Shown piece after piece: positions 1 through 5,661 of a stretch of DNA of 5,831 nucleotides; position 1 is the first letter of the stretch, and each line of letters starts with the position of its first letter. Under the pieces are notes generated by a model, which saw only the letters and a list, made by a program, of their open reading frames with translations, was not told where the DNA came from and did not search any database. The stretch is taken from the NCBI GenBank assembly GCA_015486505.1, contig WFRP01000004.1, positions 1 through 5,831 on the forward strand. Reading direction: 5' to 3'. The position numbers and the translations under genes are program-made. The DNA is from Pseudomonadota bacterium. GTDB taxonomy: Bacteria > Desulfobacterota > Anaeroferrophillalia > Anaeroferrophillales > Tharpellaceae.

Positions 1-529
1 GCTGCCATCATCTACTACTATGAATCCGCAATCAGCGCCGATTTGACCAACCACGCCACGGTCTCAGCCAATCCTATCGACAGCAACGGCAATGATCTGC
101 CGGGTGTCGACAACCCCGAAGATTCCGATACCGCTACGGTCGAGCTGGTTCACCCCGATCTTAGCTTTCAAAAAGGCGTCTACCTCGGCCACGACCACGG
201 CGAAGGCTGCCCCGGCAAAGATAAAGTTACCGGGGTCGATGGAGAACCAATCACCTACTGTTTTACCGTCTACAACAGCGGTGATACCGCATTTGACAAG
301 ATTACCATCAGTGATCCCGCATTAGGAATCGACCAGAATGATTTACAACTTAAAAGCGGTGAGATTCCCCTGCAGCCGGGGACACGCCTTATCTACTACT
401 ATGAAACCACAATTTCCTCCAGCCTGGTCAATCAGGCCACAGTCAGAGCAACCCCCGTTGATGAAAACGGCAATCTGCTGCCGGGCGAAACCGAACGGAC
501 AATCAATGATACCGCTGAAATTGTCAATT
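1..529 (+). repeat. Tandem coding repeats of 381 bp (127 residues) within the surface protein
   Basis: Two consecutive units encode the same domain. The 15-base word atctactactatgaa occurs at 10-24 and again at 391-405. The word aacggcaat occurs at 85-93 and 466-474. Both pairs are exactly 381 bases apart. At protein level IYYYES/ANPIDSNGNDLPG corresponds to IYYYET/ATPVDENGNLLPG. Unit 1 is cut by the window edge, so total copy number is unknown. Constant spacing without indels suggests a fairly recent or constrained duplication. Confidence 0.8.
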
Positions 530-642
530 CCGGCGAGATTCCAACGCTTAACGAGTGGGGAAACGGCCTTCTTCTCCTCCTGCTCGGAGTCCTGCCGGTT
601 TACTACCGGCGCCGGTATGGAGCCCGGACAACCCCTCAATAG
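1..642 (+). CDS. C-terminal part of a secreted DUF11-type repeat protein with IPTL-CTERM sorting tail (5' end outside window)
   Basis: The frame is open from base 1, so the gene is cut by the left edge; the TTG at 43 is only an internal Leu codon. The visible 213 residues hold the end of one extracellular repeat (about 1-49), a complete second repeat (about 50-176) and a sorting tail. Repeat 2 begins near PDLSFQKGVY, carries two Cys (about 71 and 87, in GCPG and TYCF) and the ITISDPALGI strand, as in DUF11/B_ant_repeat-like beta-sandwich domains. The tail has IPTLNEWG at about 180-187, then a Leu-rich membrane segment (188-202), then RRRYGAR. This matches the IPTL-CTERM signal, which by family knowledge is processed by an exosortase (XrtH type); no exosortase gene is in the window. 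Expected fate is export and anchoring at, or release from, the cell surface. Sorting tail very secure; repeat family likely; biological role unknown. Confidence 0.88.
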   Translation, partial: AAIIYYYESAISADLTNHATVSANPIDSNGNDLPGVDNPEDSDTATVELVHPDLSFQKGVYLGHDHGEGCPGKDKVTGVDGEPITYCFTVYNSGDTAFDKITISDPALGIDQNDLQLKSGEIPLQPGTRLIYYYETTISSSLVNQATVRATPVDENGNLLPGETERTINDTAEIVNSGEIPTLNEWGNGLLLLLLGVLPVYYRRRYGARTTPQ

Positions 643-666
643 AGTTTAAACTTCTGTCCCCCCATA

Positions 667-689
667 TTTTTTTTGAAAATCAAAAAAAA
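667..689. terminator. Perfect A/T inverted repeat after the surface-protein gene (possible bidirectional terminator)
   Basis: Eight T, GA, AAA, TC, eight A form a perfect 10-bp stem with a 3-base loop, 25 bases after the first gene's stop. Read in either direction it gives an RNA hairpin with a U run in one arm. It lacks the GC-rich stem of a classical intrinsic terminator, so it may instead be part of an AT-rich promoter or binding region for the next gene. The dyad is seen directly; the function is inference. Confidence 0.35.
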
Positions 690-773
690 CCTTCGATAGA
701 GAGATATATCAGATAAAAGCCCCGGCAAAAATCTGCCCACACAAACCGCAGTAAATCTTAATCGGAGGTCAAA

Positions 774-1397
774 ATGAAAAATCTCTCGAAACAAAACTTG
801 CGTTATCCGCGAAAATTGGTTATGGTGTTCTTCGTTATAATAACCGTGTTTCTGTCAACCGGCTTTGCGGCCCGGTGGAGTCTGGCCGCCGCCTGCCCCC
901 TGAAAACTGTTGATTCCGGCCCCCTGGCGGCAAATCTGGAAGACCGAAACGGAACTGTCACCATAGATCTTCTCGGCGTAACCTCTTATGAGCTGACCGA
1001 AATATTTAACGACATTATAGAAACGAGCCCCGGTGTCATCAAAGCCCGGCGCTGCCGACTTTATCTTGACCCGAAACATCCGCGCTCCGGCAGGGTCGAA
1101 TGGCAGGTTACTTTTGACAACACGACCCCGTTCGCGCTTGAAAGTGCCATTTACCGGCGGCTCAAAGAGATTTCCGGCGATTGCCTGACCACTTATCCGG
1201 TAAATGGTTATACGATCAATTTAACCGAGAGCGAATGGGCCGCGTTAAAGGCCATTAAACCCGGGCAATCAAGCAGCCGGAGCCTCAGTTTTATCGCAAT
1301 GAATGTTTTTGCGGATAATTCACCGACAGAATGGGGGTACAACCACCGACGAATAGTAAACAGCTGGTCTGAATACCCGAACCGTGGCTTTGAATAG
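774..1397 (+). CDS. Exported protein of unknown function with FlgT-N-like domain and C-terminal GFE motif
   Basis: Start chosen at the ATG preceded by ggagg (764-768) at a 5-base spacing. The 207-residue product has a basic N-region (K2-K14), a hydrophobic core at about 15-33 and a short-residue stretch ending SLAAAC at 36-41. That could be a signal peptidase I site or a poor lipobox with Cys41; the -3 position is Ala, so lipidation is doubtful. Residues about 60-135 form a beta-alpha-beta-beta-alpha pattern: VTIDLLGV, a helix, SPGVIKARR, then VEWQVTF and a helix from about 119. This aligns by eye with the C-terminal domain of the protein at 3004-4107, and similarity continues through YTINLTESEW and SSSRSLSFI to the end PNRGFE. 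I recognise no catalytic motif. It lies 131 bases after the surface-protein gene and 60 before the lipoprotein gene. A periplasmic partner of the following two proteins is inferred. The gene is real; the function is unknown. Confidence 0.85.
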   Translation: MKNLSKQNLRYPRKLVMVFFVIITVFLSTGFAARWSLAAACPLKTVDSGPLAANLEDRNGTVTIDLLGVTSYELTEIFNDIIETSPGVIKARRCRLYLDPKHPRSGRVEWQVTFDNTTPFALESAIYRRLKEISGDCLTTYPVNGYTINLTESEWAALKAIKPGQSSSRSLSFIAMNVFADNSPTEWGYNHRRIVNSWSEYPNRGFE

Positions 1398-1398
1398 A

Positions 1399-1419
1399 GG
1401 TAAACCTGGTTCTTTTACC
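1399..1419 (+). other. Small hairpin in the gap before the lipoprotein gene
   Basis: GGTAAA (1399-1404) and TTTACC (1414-1419) make a 6-bp stem with a 9-base loop, starting two bases after the stop codon of the preceding gene. No T run follows, so it is not a convincing terminator. It could stabilise the upstream mRNA end or be chance. Confidence 0.2.
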
Positions 1420-1446
1420 GATATTAATTTACTCACAATAATGCAG

Positions 1447-1451
1447 AGAGG
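1447..1451 (+). promoter_or_regulatory. Ribosome binding site that sets the lipoprotein start at ATG 1458
   Basis: The agagg sequence lies 6 bases before ATG 1458. The in-frame TTG at 1452, two codons earlier, directly abuts the motif and would leave no spacer. The ATG is therefore the better start. Confidence 0.7.
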
Positions 1452-1457
1452 TTGATT

Positions 1458-2939
1458 ATGAGCCGCAAGTCACAGCTAAGCTTTCTCCCCCTGGTGCTGC
1501 TACTCCTTTTCTTGAGCGCCTGTGCCGGAACTCCGGTAAATTATGCTCCGACCCAGGCCGAGCGTATGCTTGACCAACGGGTCAATCTGATTCTTGACGA
1601 CCTGCTTGGCGACCAGAAATTCTCCGCCGGCGAAATGGCCCCGGCCGCCGTGGTTCCGGGCTCGGCCCTGCAGGGTGAAACCTTCAGCCGTCTCGAAGAG
1701 ATGCTCTGTGAGCGGCTGGAAACGCGCCTGCGTGAGTCGCATGACATTTTCAAACTCTCCCGCCAGAACTGGTTTGAACTTCGGGCCGGCCGGGCCTTGA
1801 CCTTCCAGGACCAGCCCCCGGCCGAACGGCAGCGGCTCCGGTCGGCAATAATTTATCAGGTCGAAATTACCGCCGACACGGTTCTGGACCGGATTAACGG
1901 AACCATAACCGCCCAGGGCGCTGACGGTCATCATCTGACCGGGGTTGTTGCCAGCGGGCCGTTAGGATTCGGTCAGGACAGTCTGGCACGGCGGCTCTAT
2001 TACGCGCCGGCCAACCGCAACCCCTATCCCGAGGGTCTCGAAGAGCGTCCCTTCGCCTCTCTCGACCGACTCGCTTACAGCCTTACTTCGGAATTGCGCG
2101 AAGCCTATTTCAACGGGCTTAAAGTCGGCGGCCAGAAAGTTGCCGACCGGGAAGTCAAAGTTCTCCTTTACACAACCTCACAACACCATCCCACGGGTTT
2201 GACCCAGGAAATTCAGTCGGCCCTGCAGCAGGCGTTAATCGGCCAGAGCGGCTTCACCTGCGTGGTCAGCCGCCAGGATCTGGCTCCGGCCCTGCGGCAG
2301 ATTGATTTCTACAACTGGAACTCCCATATTTTCAAAGCGGTTGATCTGCCGCAATTTGAGCCCGGAACGGTTCTCTTGATGGCCGATATCGGTAGCGTTT
2401 TCAAGAACAATATTTTAAGCCTGTCGCTCCGGGCAATCTGGCGCACGGACCCGCTTGAAGATCAACAGGGCAATCTCATCGCTGAAAGCGGCAGCGGCAC
2501 TTACGTTTCGGGATTTACCGCCAAAGCCTATTTTGACGGGGCCCAGTTACGCCGGCGTTACGGTACCCGCTACCAGGCGCCAACCGGAACCACCCGTCAC
2601 CAACAGCAGCCGCCCCGTAAAATCCACCGGGCCCGCGAACCCTGGAGCGGCCCGAGCACTGATATCAATCTCTGCTTTTATGATTTCACCGAAACGCTTG
2701 CCCACCGCATTTACCCGGTTCTCAACCAGGCCCCCGGCGTAACCTGGCTGCGGCGCGCCGATGAACTCTGCGACCGCGAATCGAACTGTCTCTGTTATGA
2801 ACTCTGGTACAACGGCACCCGCGAAGATATTTCGGCCTGGCTGCGCCAATATCTCAGAACTTCAAAAAGTGTAAATTTCCGCCTGACCAGCAACGGTCCG
2901 GGCCGGATAGAGGTTCATTTTGACGGCGGTTTCAAGTAG
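1458..2939 (+). CDS. Outer-membrane-type lipoprotein with two TolB-N/CsgG/LpoB-like regions and a C-terminal FlgT-N-like domain
   Basis: From ATG 1458 the product is 493 residues. It opens with a lipoprotein signal (Leu-rich core, lipobox LSAC, Cys22; next residue Ala, so no inner-membrane retention Asp). Residues about 35-220 resemble LpoB/FlgO-type proteins: LILDDLL, then VVPGSALQGETFSRLEEML, then LSRQNWFELR, IYQVEI and the strand ITAQGADGHHLTGVVA. A second alpha/beta region at about 230-365 (REVKVLLYTT, helix, SGFTCVVSRQDL, GTVLLMADIG, LSLSLRAIW, IAESGSGTY) looks like another fold of the CsgG/TolB-N group. A Pro/Gln/Arg-rich linker (about 370-400) leads to a last domain (about 404-488) with QAPGVTWLRR and YELWYNGT that aligns with its neighbours' C-terminal domains. 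That domain holds four Cys (406, 438, 444, 446). The protein ends GGFK. By family knowledge such lipoproteins line the outer membrane inner face and bind envelope machines (LpoB, CsgG, FlgO). Lipoprotein nature is secure; domain family is moderate; role is unknown. Confidence 0.87.
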   Translation: MSRKSQLSFLPLVLLLLFLSACAGTPVNYAPTQAERMLDQRVNLILDDLLGDQKFSAGEMAPAAVVPGSALQGETFSRLEEMLCERLETRLRESHDIFKLSRQNWFELRAGRALTFQDQPPAERQRLRSAIIYQVEITADTVLDRINGTITAQGADGHHLTGVVASGPLGFGQDSLARRLYYAPANRNPYPEGLEERPFASLDRLAYSLTSELREAYFNGLKVGGQKVADREVKVLLYTTSQHHPTGLTQEIQSALQQALIGQSGFTCVVSRQDLAPALRQIDFYNWNSHIFKAVDLPQFEPGTVLLMADIGSVFKNNILSLSLRAIWRTDPLEDQQGNLIAESGSGTYVSGFTAKAYFDGAQLRRRYGTRYQAPTGTTRHQQQPPRKIHRAREPWSGPSTDINLCFYDFTETLAHRIYPVLNQAPGVTWLRRADELCDRESNCLCYELWYNGTREDISAWLRQYLRTSKSVNFRLTSNGPGRIEVHFDGGFK

Positions 2940-2953
2940 ACTTGAATTTATGA

Positions 2954-2970
2954 GTTATAAATTTTACAAC
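2954..2970. promoter_or_regulatory. Imperfect AT-rich palindrome upstream of the 3004 gene
   Basis: The 17-base gttataaattttacaac is a dyad with one mismatch around a central T. It lies in the AT-rich 64-base gap and could be an operator or part of a promoter (it contains TATAAA). I see no well spaced -35 box, so a separate promoter here is not established. Confidence 0.2.
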
Positions 2971-3003
2971 TTATCATTTAACCATTAAATCAGGAGGAAA
3001 AAA

Positions 3004-4107
3004 ATGAGTCCCAAACTGATGTCCAAAAAGTCAATTCTGACAATCAGCCTGCTAACTTTCTGTCTGCTCTTTGGCGCTTTTGCCAACGCGGCCCGGGCCC
3101 AGCAGAGAATTATTGTCCTGCCTTTCTATGTTGAAGAGGGCCGGGACGCCAATCAGGGCGGTAACGCCACGCTCCATTTCCGCCGGATGATGCGCTTTAT
3201 CAACAACCAGCTGGTGCGGCATGATTTCGAAGTTATTAATCCTTTCGCCAAAGATGCCGGCGAACGTGAATTCAACCGAACCATGGAAAGAGCCCGGGAA
3301 GATTCGCCGATGGCCTGTATGGAAGTCTGTAAACGTTATGGCGTTGATGCCGCCTATGTCGTCTGGCTCCGGGTGAAAATCCGGCAGACCCAGGACGGTT
3401 TCTGCAAAGCTAAAGCCCGGCTTGACGGTGAAGGCTATGACAGCGCCGGTCACGATTTGGGGATTGGAGTTTCCAAATCCTGGGTTGAAACCGCGCGGGA
3501 TTGCGATGATGCTATTGCCGAGTGCGAAAAGGAAGTCGGTGATGTTGTCGGTCGTAAATTGACCGCCTGGAGCGGCGGCTCCAGCCGCGGCGGTGCCGGC
3601 GGCGGTGCCGTAGTCGGCGGCAGTTCCGGCTCCGGTTCCGGCGGCGCCCTGGCGCGGAATTTGAAAAAATATGAAAATATCGTTGAAGTCCGTCTCGATG
3701 GCGCGACCGAATACGAAGCGGCTGAAGCTATGGGTAAAATCATCAACACCGCCACCGGCGTTCTCGAAGCCAAACGCTACGGTTCCAATGTTGTCCCGAA
3801 TAACCCCAAAGCCTGCTGGTCGACCTGGCGGGTCACATACGAAGGAACCGACCCGTTCCGGCTCCAGGCCAACATTATGACCATGATTAATCAGGTCTTG
3901 GATGCCGGTGGTAAAATCACCCTGAAAGGGGTTCCCTACCGCTACACCGCCGCCGAAGTTAATCTTTTGATGGGAGTCAGAACCGGCAGCGCGACCAGCC
4001 GTATGGTTCAGTTTGTCTTCGACCGTGAGAGAATGCGTGACCGGGAGTTCTCCGGCCGCCACGATCCGTATAAAGCGAGAAAACCCAACAAACCCGGCTT
4101 TGAATAA
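3004..4107 (+). CDS. Periplasmic protein: TolB-N/CsgG-like domain, Gly/Ser linker, FlgT-N-like domain, C-terminal PGFE
   Basis: The start ATG has an excellent aggagg site (2992-2997) at 6 bases. The 367-residue product has a signal peptide (KK at 8-9, core about 11-26) with likely cleavage after AFANA or ARA near 29-32. Mature residues about 34-188 match the TolB-N/CsgG-type alpha/beta pattern: RIIVLPF, amphipathic helix, HDFEVINPF, CKRYGVDAAYVVWLRV, ARLDGEGYDSAGHDLG, then a helix to about 188. Six Cys lie in the mature protein (105, 109, 134, 167, 174, 271), which may form disulfides. Residues about 190-215 are almost only Gly and Ser, a flexible tether. Residues about 225-300 are the FlgT-N-like domain (VEVRLDGATEY, ATGVLEAKRYG, STWRVTYEGTDPF). 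The tail continues with YTAAEVNLLMGV and TSRMVQFVF, ending PNKPGFE. The part after the linker is related to most of the 774-1397 product. The FlgT-like combination suggests an envelope scaffold, but no flagellar gene is present. Domain calls are by eye. Confidence 0.88.
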   Translation: MSPKLMSKKSILTISLLTFCLLFGAFANAARAQQRIIVLPFYVEEGRDANQGGNATLHFRRMMRFINNQLVRHDFEVINPFAKDAGEREFNRTMERAREDSPMACMEVCKRYGVDAAYVVWLRVKIRQTQDGFCKAKARLDGEGYDSAGHDLGIGVSKSWVETARDCDDAIAECEKEVGDVVGRKLTAWSGGSSRGGAGGGAVVGGSSGSGSGGALARNLKKYENIVEVRLDGATEYEAAEAMGKIINTATGVLEAKRYGSNVVPNNPKACWSTWRVTYEGTDPFRLQANIMTMINQVLDAGGKITLKGVPYRYTAAEVNLLMGVRTGSATSRMVQFVFDRERMRDREFSGRHDPYKARKPNKPGFE

Positions 4108-4116
4108 ATTTCAATT

Positions 4117-4177
4117 GTAACTATTCAGCCAAATTTACCCCCCCCCACCTTCTGGAGGGGGCGGGGGTGGCTTTTCG
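4117..4177 (+). repeat. Dispersed intergenic repeat, copy 1
   Basis: This 61-bp copy begins 10 bases past the stop of the 3004 gene. It comprises the 18-base block gtaactattcagccaaat, tta, nine C, then a 24-base block (4147-4170) and cttttcg. The 18- and 24-base blocks are identical in the copy at 5662-5717. Conservation of the left block, which is not part of the hairpin, shows the unit is more than a chance terminator. Confidence 0.85.
4139..4175 (+). terminator. Intrinsic-terminator-like hairpin in repeat copy 1
   Basis: The C run and cct (4139-4150) can pair with agg and the G runs (4156-4167) around the loop tctgg, giving a long imperfect stem with two mismatches (A4147/G4159, C4144/C4162). 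It is followed by ggctttt. The short T run (four) makes it weaker than copy 2. It would separate transcription of the 3004 and 4216 genes. Confidence 0.5.
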
Positions 4178-4205
4178 GGTTTATTCCCCGGTAAACTACG
4201 GCATC

Positions 4206-4210
4206 GGAGA
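4206..4210 (+). promoter_or_regulatory. Ribosome binding site supporting ATG 4216
   Basis: The ggaga sequence lies 5 bases before ATG 4216. It is the best ribosome site near this gene and argues that the long N-terminal extension is translated. A downstream in-frame TTG at 4342, preceded by aagg (4333-4336), is a weaker alternative that would give a normal-length signal peptide. Confidence 0.55.
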
Positions 4211-4215
4211 CGGTA

Positions 4216-5646
4216 ATGTTTAGCGCCTTACAGGTTATTTTCCGCTCAAAAAAACAAGATTTAATAGTCAGAAAATGTTCTGATAAGAGCGCTTATTTGC
4301 GACCATCGGAAGTGCCCAGGGTACGGGCCAAAAAGGCGCGATTGGGTTGCGGGATCTGTTCCCGCATCAGCGTTCCGCACTTCAGAATCTGCAAGTTTCT
4401 CCTGATTCTATTTCTATCTTCAACCTTTATTATGTTTGCCGCCGCCGCCAATGCCGGCTGGCTTGATGTCGTCGGCAAAATCGGCAACAGCATCATCGGC
4501 GGCAGCGGCAAATCATCATCAGATGATGCTCTTGACAGTGGCGGTGGCGACGTAATTGTCACCAGCAGTGAAGATATTATCGCCAAAGCCCTCGATCAAA
4601 TTAAGCTGAGTGAAAAAATTGCCGCCAAAACCCGGGAGATGAATGCTGAGGTCGGCAAAGTCTTTGTCCGGATTCGGGCCTATCAGGCAATGCAGGGCGC
4701 CATCTGGTTTAATCTCGGCAAAGGTTATTACGAACTACGCCGGGATCTGATTGATCTTGACCGCCGGGGCGGCTGCAGCTGCAAAGATTTCTGTCAGCGC
4801 ACCCGGCAAAAACGGATTTCGCAGATCCGCCTGTTTAACCAGATTGAGATAAAAGCCGGAGATGGTCTGGTTGATTCGGCTGAAACCATCAAGCTCAACA
4901 ATAAAACCAATCGCAACCTCCGGCGCTCCGTCAGTGAACTCATCAGCCGGAATCCCTTGATCGCAACCGGTTTTGCCGAGCAGATCGAAAGCCAGAACCG
5001 CGCTCTGAATTCATTATTAACCGCCTACACCACCCGGGTCGGAGACCTCTATCTGGCCCTTAATTCAGCCGAAAACACCTTTAAAAAGATCGCGCTCGAG
5101 TTTGGCCGGGCCGAAAGAAATATGGGGGCCGCGATCAAGAAATACAACCAGCAGAGCGGCCTGGTTGCCGCTGAAGCCACTAAACATGTCGGCATCCTGG
5201 CCTTACATGCCGCCAAGCTCAGCTCATTATTAAAGGACCATGACCGCAGTTTCTGGCAGAATATTCAACTCGGCGCCCAGGTTGCCAATCTCCTCAAACG
5301 GATTGGCGTATTAAGTAAAACTCTGGCTCAATTTGCCAAAACCCGCCAAAAATTCGCCCGGCAGTCAACCTCAATCAAAGAATCCGGAGCCCAGGCCCGC
5401 GAAGAGATCCGGGCCTCGGGAATCGCAATACGCAGCTTGAGAAAAAAACTTAACCGCTCGTGGGACAAGCAGGTTGCCGCGATCAACAAACTGGCAAAAA
5501 AAGAGAAATTAAAGGTTAAAAATCTCAAAACCGAAATGGCGGCGATCAATAAAAAGAATCGCCGGCAGAGCGGTCGGCTCTATGCCCGGCTCCGTAAGGA
5601 AGCTGAACTGAAAGCCAATAAAGCCTTCGGCAAGCCGGTTTTTTAA
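4216..5646 (+). CDS. Exported helical/coiled-coil protein of unknown function with Cys cluster and long N-terminal extension
   Basis: The 476-residue frame has a hydrophobic signal core at about 60-78 ending AAAANA, with likely cleavage before Gly81. The first 57 residues are a basic, Cys-containing extension (Cys21, 45, 48, 59). That is far longer than usual for a signal peptide and its codon choice (tta, ata, aga, cga, agg, ttg) is unlike the body, so the true start may be TTG 4342 (434 residues). The mature part starts with a Gly/Ser/Asp-rich segment (about 85-115). From about 118 it appears almost wholly helical, interrupted by GGCSCKDFC (185-193). The C-terminal third (about 365-470) is rich in Lys, Arg, Ala and Gln with heptad-like hydrophobic spacing, and the protein ends KPVF. 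I recognise no family. Long periplasmic helices suggest a structural or scaffold role, or binding to an anionic partner; this is inference. It is bracketed by two copies of an intergenic repeat and may be its own transcription unit. Confidence 0.82.
   Translation: MFSALQVIFRSKKQDLIVRKCSDKSAYLRPSEVPRVRAKKARLGCGICSRISVPHFRICKFLLILFLSSTFIMFAAAANAGWLDVVGKIGNSIIGGSGKSSSDDALDSGGGDVIVTSSEDIIAKALDQIKLSEKIAAKTREMNAEVGKVFVRIRAYQAMQGAIWFNLGKGYYELRRDLIDLDRRGGCSCKDFCQRTRQKRISQIRLFNQIEIKAGDGLVDSAETIKLNNKTNRNLRRSVSELISRNPLIATGFAEQIESQNRALNSLLTAYTTRVGDLYLALNSAENTFKKIALEFGRAERNMGAAIKKYNQQSGLVAAEATKHVGILALHAAKLSSLLKDHDRSFWQNIQLGAQVANLLKRIGVLSKTLAQFAKTRQKFARQSTSIKESGAQAREEIRASGIAIRSLRKKLNRSWDKQVAAINKLAKKEKLKVKNLKTEMAAINKKNRRQSGRLYARLRKEAELKANKAFGKPVF
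4267..4366 (+). promoter_or_regulatory. Cluster of small hairpins at the 5' end of the 4216 gene (possible structured leader)
   Basis: Four successive dyads are visible: tcaga/tctga (4268-4272 with 4279-4283), ataag/cttat (4283-4287 with 4292-4296), gccc/gggc (4314-4317 with 4325-4328) and tgcggg/cccgca (4348-4353 with 4361-4366). The last is the strongest, with a 7-base loop. They lie within the extension upstream of the signal peptide. I could not match them to a known riboswitch. They may reflect a leader RNA ahead of a downstream start, or be chance within coding sequence. Confidence 0.25.
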
Positions 5647-5661
5647 AGTTGTAAAAAATTG

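Noticed and set aside
43..45. TTG at 43 as start of the first gene
   Set aside because: The frame is open to base 1 and residues before the TTG (IIYYYES) match the second repeat unit, so the gene begins outside the window.
604..617. 14-bp perfect palindrome taccggcgccggta at the end of the first gene
   Set aside because: It encodes YRRRY in the basic sorting tail. Repeated Arg codons of the type cgg/cgc readily give such a palindrome, and no T run follows.
1452..1457. TTG at 1452 as start of the lipoprotein gene
   Set aside because: The ribosome site ends at 1451, leaving no spacer, while ATG 1458 has a 6-base spacer and gives a normal lipoprotein signal.
1263..2939. CsgG-type curli secretion pore or flagellar H-ring assignment for the locus
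   Set aside because: The domains resemble that broad group, but no curli subunits, CsgE/F-like genes or flagellar genes are in the window, and sequence similarity seen by eye is at fold-pattern level only.
3052..4062. A 336-residue open frame on the minus strand opposite the 3004 gene
   Set aside because: It lies wholly antisense to a gene with signal peptide, strong ribosome site and recognisable domains. Its product is low-complexity Gly/Ala-rich where it mirrors the Gly/Ser linker, as expected of a codon-bias shadow.
4216..4380. A known riboswitch (such as a GEMM cyclic-di-GMP type) in the hairpin cluster
   Set aside because: None of the conserved sequence blocks of that class could be found; the hairpins alone do not identify a family.
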